Assembly: GCA_016466735.1 (NCBI GenBank)
Contig: JAAOED010000001.1
Coordinates: 156,748 to 220,747 of the forward strand
From: Weissella confusa
GTDB lineage: Bacteria > Bacillota > Bacilli > Lactobacillales > Lactobacillaceae
Direction: 5' to 3'
Length of the DNA stretch: 64,000 bases
Position 1 is the stretch's first letter. Each line of letters begins with the position of its first letter. Position numbers and translations under genes: made by a program. The notes beneath the pieces are model-generated. The model was not told the origin of the DNA, did not search any database, and saw nothing but the letters and a program-made list of their open reading frames with translations. Shown piece by piece: positions 1 through 6,288 of this stretch.

Positions 1-612
1 GCGAACGAGACAACGTCGGTCGTGTATGTGTACGTAGCATCGCCGGTTGATGATCCAGATTATATTTTCGAAGAGGATGTTGAAGAGCCAGACGATCCTG
101 ACGTGCCTTTGGAAGATGAACCTGAAGTGCCAACAGAGCCGACAGTAGATGAACCAAATGTGCCGGGACAACCAGGAGATACGACGCCAGAAGACCCAAT
201 GGTTGATGTGCCAACGCCAGAAGTGGATACGCCACAAACGGAAACACCGGAGGAAGATGTCATCACACCGAATGATAACCCAACGTCACCAGCGGTTGAA
301 CCACAAATTGACACACCAACACAAAATCCAGAACCGGAATTACCTGTGAAGGACCGTGTGTTAGTTCCGACAGAGACGCCTAAGTCAGTCGTAAATCGCA
401 AGGTGGCGCCGATTATTACAGCACAAACACCCGTTGTTGAACCAGTGACCTTGGAGAAGGTGGCTGAAATTGCATCGCCAACGTTGGTTGAAAAGGGTGC
501 GGTTGAATTGCCGAAAACAGCGGCTGAACGTTCTGGTAATACTTGGCTAAAGTGGGCCGGATTAAGTGGTATGGCCTTCTTGGGGATGCTAATTATTCGT
601 CGCAAAAAGTAA
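1..612 (+). CDS. LPXTG-anchored surface protein, C-terminal part
   Basis: The reading frame is open from the first base, so the 5' part of the gene lies outside the window. The first residues (about 1-18) look like the last beta strand of a MucBP-type domain. Residues 20-110 form an acidic stalk rich in Pro, Glu, Asp, Thr and Val that would span the peptidoglycan. The C-terminus has a sortase signal: LPKTA, a hydrophobic segment (WLKWAGLSGMAFLGMLII) and the tail RRKK. Sortase A would link it to the cell wall, where such proteins act in adhesion to mucus or surfaces. The ligand cannot be told from this fragment. No clear terminator follows; the next promoter starts 14 bases downstream. Confidence 0.85.
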   Translation, partial: ANETTSVVYVYVASPVDDPDYIFEEDVEEPDDPDVPLEDEPEVPTEPTVDEPNVPGQPGDTTPEDPMVDVPTPEVDTPQTETPEEDVITPNDNPTSPAVEPQIDTPTQNPEPELPVKDRVLVPTETPKSVVNRKVAPIITAQTPVVEPVTLEKVAEIASPTLVEKGAVELPKTAAERSGNTWLKWAGLSGMAFLGMLIIRRKK

Positions 613-625
613 TCGCCTTTTGTGC

Positions 626-653
626 TTGAATTTCTAAAATGAGGGTCTATAAT
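626..653 (+). promoter_or_regulatory. Sigma-A promoter of the small RNA
   Basis: TTGAAT, a 16-base spacer, then a perfect TATAAT. Predicted start near position 660. It lies just after the surface-protein gene and drives the structured transcript ending at about 852. Confidence 0.65.
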
Positions 654-685
654 AATAGTCAATCTAGGAAAGGGGGTGATACGTT

Positions 686-730
686 TTGTCAGATTATAGC
701 AATCAAACGATTCGTATCGCCCTTGTATAG
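686..730 (+). CDS. Possible 14-residue peptide in the small RNA
   Basis: A TTG start lies 8-9 bases after the very strong Shine-Dalgarno AAAGGGGGTGAT. The frame encodes MSDYSNQTIRIALV and stops at 728-730 inside the loop of the perfect 14-bp hairpin. The peptide has no membrane segment of the kind seen in Fst-like toxins. Translation rests only on the ribosome site. Confidence 0.25.
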   Translation: MSDYSNQTIRIALV

Positions 731-817
731 GAAACAAGGGCGATACGTAATTGTATTTAGCCCGGTAGGCAACTACCGGACGGCCATGCAGATTGCAATT
801 TGAGATGTATGGTCGGA

Positions 818-852
818 AGACACCAGGCGGCGAACCTGGTGTCTTTTTTTTT
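818..852 (+). terminator. Terminator of the small RNA
   Basis: Stem AGACACCAGG / CCTGGTGTCT with a 7-base loop, followed by a run of ten T. Confidence 0.9.
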
Positions 853-857
853 ACGCT

Positions 858-886
858 TTGTCAACGCGAGCATTGATATATAGCTA
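858..886 (+). promoter_or_regulatory. Possible promoter of element A
   Basis: TTGTCA is followed 15-17 bases later by TATAGC/TAGCTA. Predicted start near 892 coincides with the 5' end of the block shared with element B. The -10 box is weak. Confidence 0.35.
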
Positions 887-891
887 TTTTT

Positions 892-1440
892 ATGCGGTTT
901 TTAGTTAGTGGTCAGTGTCGACGCGTTGCGTCGAGTGACTGGGGGCTTCTTTAGGCCCGCTAAACGAGGAGTGTCAAAATAGTGGCGGGCGGAGTCCCGA
1001 CCAAGGTCGGTGCACCTTTACCCCTTGTAGCACTAAGCGGTAAAACCGCTAAGTGCTACTGCCACATATTTAGCCACTCCTCGTTCTATACGCGGGGCGC
1101 CCCCAGCCACAGCAGCCGAGATGTTCTAGTCTGTTTTAGATTCACATCTACCGGCAAATAAATGGGTGAACAGTTCAACATGCAGTATTGCGGTGGATGA
1201 AAATCGAACAAATAGAGTATTGATTGGCTGCTGTGCTTGGCCCCGCCACGCGTATAGACACGTGCAGACCTTGACCCGCAGGTGTGGGTTCTTAGCGGGT
1301 TTCCCGCTTAGAGCCACGGGAGGTAAAGGAGCACGCGCCAACGGCGTGGACTCCGCTCCCTGCAGGTCATGGTCTGGACGTGTTAGCGTGCCCTAGAAGG
1401 GGCCAAGCACTCCGGCCGATAGGACGGACACTAACATCAC
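892..1440 (+). ncRNA. Element A: large structured RNA candidate
   Basis: About 550 GC-rich bases without a credible gene, dense in long inverted repeats. A closing helix pairs GTTAGTG (904-910) with CACTAAC (1429-1435). Domain I (941-1104) is closed by GGGGGC/GCCCCC and contains a 10-bp helix (964-973 with 1075-1084) and a long hairpin (1027-1059). Domain II (1110-1233) is bounded by CAGCAGCC/GGCTGCTG and its two halves are imperfect inverted copies. Domain III begins one base later with the 11-bp perfect helix TGCTTGGCCCC/GGGGCCAAGCA (1234-1244 with 1399-1409). The same 5' block and three-domain order recur, in reverse orientation, at 10845-11287. Strand is inferred from the possible promoter and a small excess of G-U over A-C pairs. 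It may belong to a class such as ROOL or GOLLD, or be new. Confidence 0.55.
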
Positions 1441-1540
1441 ACGCACACGCCACAAACGTAATTTTCTAAGCTAGTCAAACAAAGCGCACAAAATAGGAGT
1501 AAGATATAGAATATCTCGTAACAAGAAAGAAGATTCACCT

Positions 1541-2494
1541 ATGGAAGTTAGTTTATGGATCTGGGTGGCGTTTTTTGCATTTGTCATTGTGATGCTAGCG
1601 CTTGATCTGGGTATTTTTAATAAAGAAAATACGGTACCAACATTCGAAAAGTCATTGATGATGACAGGTATGTGGGTAGCCTTGGCATTTATTTTTGCGG
1701 GTGGTATCTGGTATTTTGCCGGAAGTGACCACGCGTTGGATTTTGTAACGGGCTACTTGCTTGAAGAATCATTAAGTGTAGATAATCTCTTTATCTTTAT
1801 CCTGGTCTTTAGCTTCTTTGGTATTGAGGCGAAGTACCAACACCGCGTTTTGTTCTGGGGTGTGTTTGGAGCGTTAGTCATGCGTGTGCTCTTCATCTTA
1901 GGTGGGGCTGCGCTGCTACAACGTTTCGACTGGTTGATGTACATTTTCGGGGTCTTCCTGGTGTATACCGGATTGAAAATGCTCTTTGAAAAAGAAGCAA
2001 ACCAGAACTTAGATGATAGTCGTTTGATTAAGGTGCTACGAAAAATTTTGCCGATTAAGGATGATTACACAGAGCCACACTTCATGATTAAAGAAGATGG
2101 TCGTCATTATGTGACAAAGTTCTTGGTTGCCCTAATTTTCATCGAAGCATCCGATTTGCTATTCGCGGTGGATTCTATTCCAGCCGTGTTGGCGGTGACG
2201 CAAGATACGTTCATCGTCGTCACATCAAATATCTTTGCGATTTTGGGATTGCGTTCATTGTATTTTGCCTTATCAAAGCTATTGCCGATGTTCCGTTATA
2301 TCAAATATGCATTGGCCATTATCTTGGCGTTCATTGGTGCCAAGATGTTGATTAATGAAGGTGGTAAGATGTTCGATTGGGATTTTGAAATCTCAAATGC
2401 TTTCTCATTGATTGTAATTGTTGGATTGCTTGCGGTGGCAATCGTGTCATCAATTATTGTCGCTCGCGTGCAAGCACGTCGCGAATTTAAATAA
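1541..2494 (+). CDS. TerC/Alx-family integral membrane protein
   Basis: 317 residues with about nine membrane helices. The family marks are visible: an Asp in the first helix (D22 in LDLGIF), the EESLSVDNLF motif (E75-F84), and a second acidic motif EASDLLFAVDSIPAV near residue 205. TerC/Alx proteins are linked to tellurite resistance and, in better studied cases, to manganese export. The exact substrate here is inference. The ribosome site is weak (AAGAAAGAAG, 8 bases before ATG). Many homologues are controlled by a manganese riboswitch, but none is seen in the 100-base leader. The gene is alone and followed by a terminator. Confidence 0.88.
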   Translation: MEVSLWIWVAFFAFVIVMLALDLGIFNKENTVPTFEKSLMMTGMWVALAFIFAGGIWYFAGSDHALDFVTGYLLEESLSVDNLFIFILVFSFFGIEAKYQHRVLFWGVFGALVMRVLFILGGAALLQRFDWLMYIFGVFLVYTGLKMLFEKEANQNLDDSRLIKVLRKILPIKDDYTEPHFMIKEDGRHYVTKFLVALIFIEASDLLFAVDSIPAVLAVTQDTFIVVTSNIFAILGLRSLYFALSKLLPMFRYIKYALAIILAFIGAKMLINEGGKMFDWDFEISNAFSLIVIVGLLAVAIVSSIIVARVQARREFK

Positions 2495-2499
2495 TAATT

Positions 2500-2529
2500 A
2501 GCGCCATATTTTTCATATGGCGCTTTTTT
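2500..2529 (+). terminator. Terminator after the TerC-family gene
   Basis: AGCGCCATA / TATGGCGCT hairpin followed by TTTTTT. Confidence 0.88.
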
Positions 2530-2566
2530 GCGCGGCAAGAGATGAGTACAGAGTCCGTGAAACGGT

Positions 2567-2650
2567 TATAATGGACCTGAACCTTAAATATTTAAGGTTC
2601 AGACAAGGCTACGCTATGTCGATTTTAAGGTTCACTAACTATTATTTAAG
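2567..2650 (+). promoter_or_regulatory. ciaRH promoter with repeated TTTAAGGTTCA operator
   Basis: A perfect TATAAT (2567-2572) has no good -35 box, which fits an activator-dependent promoter. Right after it lies a perfect 24-bp palindrome (2578-2601) made of two inverted TTTAAGGTTCA units. A third, direct copy is at 2624-2634, 33 bases from the second, and another TTTAAG at 2645-2650, 21 bases further. CiaR of streptococci binds TTTAAG repeats, so these are probably sites for the regulator encoded just downstream. Confidence 0.55.
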
Positions 2651-2692
2651 ACAACAGAGCGGCCGACGCTCACGATTATCACAGTGGCTGGT

Positions 2693-2721
2693 CATGTCGG
2701 AGGTCAAAAAACTCCGACATG
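2693..2721 (+). other. Leader hairpin upstream of ciaR
   Basis: Perfect 10-bp inverted repeat CATGTCGGAG / CTCCGACATG with a 9-base loop in the 5' untranslated region. No T run follows, so it is not an intrinsic terminator. It could stabilise the message or be part of an attenuator. Confidence 0.45.
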
Positions 2722-2782
2722 CTCAGTCTGCTTTATAAGAGATATGAATGAAACCCATTTGGGGATATGTGAGGTTAATGAG

Positions 2783-3481
2783 ATGGCAGGGAATACAATT
2801 AAGTTGTTAGTAGTGGAAGATGATTTTGCGTTGAATGATACCGTTCGTGAAACGATTTCTGAATTGGGTGAAGTGACGCAAGTGCATGATGGGGACGAAG
2901 GCTGGTTTGAAATTGAATCAGGTGTTTATGACGCTGTTGTGTTGGACGTGATGTTGCCAGGGCAAGATGGCTTTACAATTTTGAAGAAGGCGAAGGACAT
3001 GTTCCCGAACTTGCCAATTCTAATGTTGACGGCCAAGGGTGAACTATCAGATAAGATGCAAGGTTTTAACTTGGGCGCGGATGAATATATTACTAAGCCG
3101 TTCTACAAGGAAGAATTACTGGCACGCTTGAAGACGTTGTTGCGTCACACGGGTGTGCTTGGTCAAGATGGTGCCCTCGAAGTCGGAAACGTACAAGTGT
3201 TTATTGATCAACACCGCGTTTTGGTTAACGACCAAGAAGTGAATTTGCAAGGTCGTGAGTTTGGTTTGCTGGTCTACTTGATGCAACACGTGGGGCAAAT
3301 TGTCACGAAGGATCAAATTTTTGACCGCCTTTGGGGCTTTGACTCTGATACGTCTTTGACGGTTGTCGAAGTATATATGTCAAACCTTCGTAAGAACTTG
3401 CGTAATGCGGATGCGCAAGTCACGATTAAAACGTTGCGTAATGTGGGCTATACGCTAAACGCAGCGCTACCGGAAGACTGA
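2783..3481 (+). CDS. ciaR: CiaR-like response regulator (OmpR family)
   Basis: 232 residues: an N-terminal receiver domain with the phospho-acceptor Asp at D55 (VVLDVMLPG) and the Lys of TKPFY, then a C-terminal winged helix. The stretch DQIFDRLWGFDSDTS...VVEVY is characteristic of CiaR of streptococci. The start was placed at the ATG at 2783, preceded by TGAGG; upstream in-frame ATGs lie in the structured leader. CiaRH systems respond to cell-envelope stress and act on wall synthesis, competence and small RNAs. The kinase gene follows after four bases, so the two form an operon. Repeated TTTAAGGTTCA boxes at the promoter suggest autoregulation. Confidence 0.85.
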   Translation: MAGNTIKLLVVEDDFALNDTVRETISELGEVTQVHDGDEGWFEIESGVYDAVVLDVMLPGQDGFTILKKAKDMFPNLPILMLTAKGELSDKMQGFNLGADEYITKPFYKEELLARLKTLLRHTGVLGQDGALEVGNVQVFIDQHRVLVNDQEVNLQGREFGLLVYLMQHVGQIVTKDQIFDRLWGFDSDTSLTVVEVYMSNLRKNLRNADAQVTIKTLRNVGYTLNAALPED

Positions 3482-3485
3482 TTTT

Positions 3486-4733
3486 ATGGTAGAAAAGAAC
3501 AAACTACGCTGGGATGAACGGTTAGAAATACGTGTCCGGGCGTTTTTTGCCAAAATTAAGTTACCTAAGTGGCTGCAGAGGATCCGCGCTTCGTTGCCAC
3601 AACAAGTTAAGATGACCATCTTGATGGCTGTTGGTTTCACGATGGTCTTTTCATTGATTGGTGTGTTTACGGTCGGTCAATTTAGGAATGTGATGTATGG
3701 CACAGCGGAAAGGCGTGTCGCTCAGGCTTTTGATTCGCGCTCAAATCAGTATGACCAGCCAACGATGCAAAACTCGCAGATTACAGATTATGTGGCTACG
3801 TTTAAGGATTCACTGAATATCAAACATGAAAATAAGGTGTATCTTAAGTCATACCGTGGTAGCTGGTATTTCTTTAATCGTCAGGGTGATCAACTGGCGT
3901 TTGTGGATGTCACGACGGAACATGAAATTGTGGATCAGTTCCAGAATAGTTTGGTCTGGATTTTCGCGTTATCTGAAATTGCGCTGTTGTTGATGGCGGT
4001 TGCGTTGACGCGCGCCAATATGCGTCCGATTATGCGTGCGTGGTCGCAACAACGAACGTTCGTGGCTGATGCAGCGCACGAATTTAAGACGCCGATGACG
4101 GTTATTCAAAATAACTTGGAACGTATGTTGGAACGTCCGAATGATACGGTGATGGACCAAGTCGAAAACGTTGCGAATGCGTTGACTGAAGTGCGTCACT
4201 TGAATAATTTGACGGGTGATTTGCTGACCCTATCACAGGCCGATGCTGATGTGCCGCTGTTTGCGTTTGCTGACATGGATTTGGCAAAGGTGGCCCGTGA
4301 AGTTGGTGATATTTTCGAATTCACGGCTGAAGAAAAGGGGCAAACACTACGAGTTGATGTGCCTGAGACATTGCCGATTGTCGGAGATGCCCAACGTTTG
4401 CGTCAATTGTTGGTTATTTTGACGGATAATGCCCAGAAGTACGCTGGTGAGGGGGCCGACGTGACGATTTCTGCGACTCAGACTAACAACAACATAAAGT
4501 TGCAGGTTTCTGACACCGGTAAGGGTGTGCCGGATGCTGATAAACAGCGTTTGTTTGATCGCTTTTATCGTGTTGATAAGGCGCGTTCGCGTTCAACGGG
4601 TGGTCACGGTTTGGGGCTTGCGATTGCCAAGTGGGTGGTCCAAGGTCACCGTGGTACCATTGAAGTGTTGGACAATCAACCGCACGGTACTATCTTCAGT
4701 ATGACGTTGCCGAAGAATCAAAAAATTAAATAG
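3486..4733 (+). CDS. ciaH: CiaH-like sensor histidine kinase
   Basis: 415 residues. Two membrane segments (about 43-63 and 155-175) enclose an extracytoplasmic sensor region of about 90 residues. The dimerisation domain has the H box FVADAAHEFKTPMTV with the phospho-acceptor His at H198. The ATPase domain shows the N box (ILTDNAQKYA), G1 (DTGKGV) and G2 (GGHGLGLA). It would phosphorylate the regulator encoded four bases upstream. The signal is unknown. The first 40 residues form a basic cytoplasmic tail before the first helix, longer than usual. Confidence 0.85.
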   Translation: MVEKNKLRWDERLEIRVRAFFAKIKLPKWLQRIRASLPQQVKMTILMAVGFTMVFSLIGVFTVGQFRNVMYGTAERRVAQAFDSRSNQYDQPTMQNSQITDYVATFKDSLNIKHENKVYLKSYRGSWYFFNRQGDQLAFVDVTTEHEIVDQFQNSLVWIFALSEIALLLMAVALTRANMRPIMRAWSQQRTFVADAAHEFKTPMTVIQNNLERMLERPNDTVMDQVENVANALTEVRHLNNLTGDLLTLSQADADVPLFAFADMDLAKVAREVGDIFEFTAEEKGQTLRVDVPETLPIVGDAQRLRQLLVILTDNAQKYAGEGADVTISATQTNNNIKLQVSDTGKGVPDADKQRLFDRFYRVDKARSRSTGGHGLGLAIAKWVVQGHRGTIEVLDNQPHGTIFSMTLPKNQKIK

Positions 4734-4739
4734 TCAATT

Positions 4740-4776
4740 GCGATGCTACTGAGGTTAAGGTGGCATCGCTTTTTTT
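4740..4776 (+). terminator. Terminator of ciaRH
   Basis: GCGATGCTAC / GTGGCATCGC hairpin followed by seven T. Confidence 0.88.
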
Positions 4777-4785
4777 AGCGAACCT

Positions 4786-4800
4786 TTGAAAGCGCTCTCT
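4786..4800 (+). promoter_or_regulatory. cre site upstream of GH8 gene
   Basis: TTGAAAGCGCTCTCT matches the CcpA-binding consensus WTGNAANCGNWNNCW at every position. It lies 78 bases before the GH8 start and upstream of the likely promoter (TATATT near 4840). An inverted repeat CGGTC-7-GACCG close to that -10 box could be a further operator. Confidence 0.75.
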
Positions 4801-4877
4801 TTTCTTGTTTAAGCCACATTTCGGTCATACTCGGACCGTATATTCATCTGTGGTAATAAAGAAAACGGAGAAACAAA

Positions 4878-6044
4878 ATGAGTAAGTTTACTGACTTTGG
4901 TTATACACAAGCGCAAATTGACGAAAAGTTCCAACAAGTGTTGGATACGATTTTTACAAATGAAGAAACTAAGTTCTACTATGACAACGGTGATGGTACA
5001 GCGTACTTTACTGATACTGGTAACGATGATGTGCGTACTGAGGGAATGTCATACGGCATGATGATTGCCTTGCAACTTGATGACCAAGCAATGTTCAACA
5101 AGTTTTGGGCATGGGTGAACAAGTACATGTTGATTACGGATGGCCCAATGCACGGCTTCTTCAAGTGGTCAGCCCAACGTTCAGGTGTTTCTAACGCTGA
5201 AGGTTCTGCCCCAGACGGTGAAGAATTCTTTGCGGCCGCTTTGTTGATGGCTGCTAACCGTTGGGGTGACGGCGAAGGCATCTTTAACTACACGGCCGAG
5301 GCGAAGTCTTTGTTGCACGAGATGGTGCACAAGGATGAAGAAGAAGGTGGTCGTGGTATGTTCGATCCTGAGACGACTTACATTCGTTTCGTCGCAGAAA
5401 TGGATATTTCAGATCCGTCATATCACTTGCCGCACTTCTACGAGGTGTACGCGCAATACGGTAATGAAGAAGACCGTGCGTTCTTTGAGCGCGCAGCTGA
5501 TGCATCACGCGAATACTTGAAGAAGGCGATGAACCCAGAAACGGGGATGTCAGCGGAATATGCGAACTACGATGGTACGCCAAATGACTTCCGTGGCCAC
5601 GGATCATTCTTCTCAGATGCATACCGTACGGCTGCGAACGTTGGTTTGGATGCTGCGTGGACTGGCAAGGTTGATGCCGAATTGACTGACCGTGTCGTTA
5701 AGTTGCAAGAATTCTACAAGGGTCAAATTGAACAAGAAAACATCCCGGTTTATTGGATTGATGGCACGATTGTTGGCGACAAGGAGACCGAAGATGGTCA
5801 AAGCTTGTTGTATGTGAAGCACCCGGTTGCCTTGAAGGCGGGGATGGCGCAATCAACACTAGTAACGCCAAACAACGAGTTGTCAAAGTATTACGTGGAT
5901 CTATTCTGGAACATGCCAATGCGTGACGGTGTCTACCGTTACTACGACAACTTGCTATACCTATTTGCTTTCATGTCTTTGGCGGGTATGTATAACAAGT
6001 ACGACAAGCAAGTGTCTGCTGACCGTGTGTTAGTAACTAATTAA
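4878..6044 (+). CDS. GH8 reducing-end xylose-releasing exo-oligoxylanase
   Basis: 388 residues without a signal peptide, so it acts in the cytoplasm on imported xylo-oligosaccharides, removing xylose from the reducing end. The GH8 signature is seen in VRTEGMSYGMM with the presumed general acid E55, and in SFFSDAYR with the presumed general base D247. Length and the cytoplasmic location fit Rex8A-type enzymes rather than secreted endoglucanases. ATG is preceded by GGAG. A perfect cre lies upstream and a terminator follows, so the gene is its own unit next to the alpha-xylosidase operon. A chitosanase or cellulase activity cannot be ruled out by sequence alone, but is less likely. Confidence 0.82.
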   Translation: MSKFTDFGYTQAQIDEKFQQVLDTIFTNEETKFYYDNGDGTAYFTDTGNDDVRTEGMSYGMMIALQLDDQAMFNKFWAWVNKYMLITDGPMHGFFKWSAQRSGVSNAEGSAPDGEEFFAAALLMAANRWGDGEGIFNYTAEAKSLLHEMVHKDEEEGGRGMFDPETTYIRFVAEMDISDPSYHLPHFYEVYAQYGNEEDRAFFERAADASREYLKKAMNPETGMSAEYANYDGTPNDFRGHGSFFSDAYRTAANVGLDAAWTGKVDAELTDRVVKLQEFYKGQIEQENIPVYWIDGTIVGDKETEDGQSLLYVKHPVALKAGMAQSTLVTPNNELSKYYVDLFWNMPMRDGVYRYYDNLLYLFAFMSLAGMYNKYDKQVSADRVLVTN

Positions 6045-6052
6045 TAGCGGTG

Positions 6053-6085
6053 ATAGTCAACCTGCAAAGGTTGGCTATTTTTTTG
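6053..6085 (+). terminator. Terminator after GH8 gene
   Basis: ATAGTCAACC / GGTTGGCTAT hairpin followed by TTTTTTT. Confidence 0.88.
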
Positions 6086-6169
6086 TAAATGTCAAACAAT
6101 TGCACTTGCAAATTAGGTGGCGATTTTGACTTTTTGACCGGATAAATACGACCTCCGGCAAAAGACCCC

Positions 6170-6198
6170 TTGTAGATTAAAATCATTCCCTGTATTCT
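6170..6198 (+). promoter_or_regulatory. xylP: Promoter of the xylPQ operon
   Basis: TTGTAG, 17-base spacer, TATTCT. The predicted start is a few bases before the cre site at 6212. Confidence 0.6.
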
Positions 6199-6208
6199 CA
6201 AACACGTG

Positions 6209-6243
6209 GTAATGAAACCGTTTACAGAAAACGTTTGCATTAC
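6209..6243 (+). promoter_or_regulatory. cre site inside a larger dyad
   Basis: ATGAAACCGTTTACA (6212-6226) is a perfect cre. It is followed by a second CG-centred half (6225-6239), so that a dyad with ends GTAATG and CATTAC is formed. Placed just after the transcription start, it would block elongation in the presence of preferred sugars. The two CG-centred cores may also bind a second LacI/GalR-type regulator. Confidence 0.75.
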
Positions 6244-6288
6244 AAGAATTCTTAAGGTAGTCACCATGAACAACGGAGGGTAATAGTC

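Larger units (their letters stand above)
660..852 (+). ncRNA. Candidate structured small RNA, about 190 nt
   Basis: Between the promoter at 626-653 and a strong terminator (818-852) the sequence folds into consecutive hairpins. The first is a perfect 14-bp stem (713-726 with 734-747). The second is CCGGTAG-GCAA-CTACCGG with a GNRA tetraloop (762-779). The third pairs 782-790 with 806-814 and includes two G-U pairs that would be A-C mismatches on the other strand, which supports transcription on the plus strand. Near the 5' end lies AAAGGGGGTGAT, almost fully complementary to the 3' end of 16S rRNA, followed by a 14-codon frame starting with TTG. It could be a type I toxin-like mRNA, a ribosome-binding regulatory RNA, or a leader peptide transcript. 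I do not recognise the family. Confidence 0.5.

Noticed and set aside
60..737. Long minus-strand open frame of 225 codons
   Set aside because: It is the antisense of the Pro/Glu/Asp/Thr-rich stalk of the surface protein. Its low-complexity Ser/Gly product and lack of ribosome site make it a shadow.
1126..1396. Two overlapping short open frames inside element A
   Set aside because: No ribosome sites, products rich in Arg, Pro and Cys, and both run through conserved helices.
892..1440. RNase P RNA, tmRNA or SRP RNA
   Set aside because: None of the conserved cores of these RNAs is present in elements A or B.
1441..1540. Manganese (yybP-ykoY) riboswitch before the TerC-family gene
   Set aside because: Common for this family elsewhere, but the conserved core is not found in the 100-base leader.
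2684..2782. Longer N-terminus for the CiaR-like regulator
   Set aside because: The extra 33 residues would be read from the leader hairpin and do not resemble the receiver domain; the ATG at 2783 has a good ribosome site.
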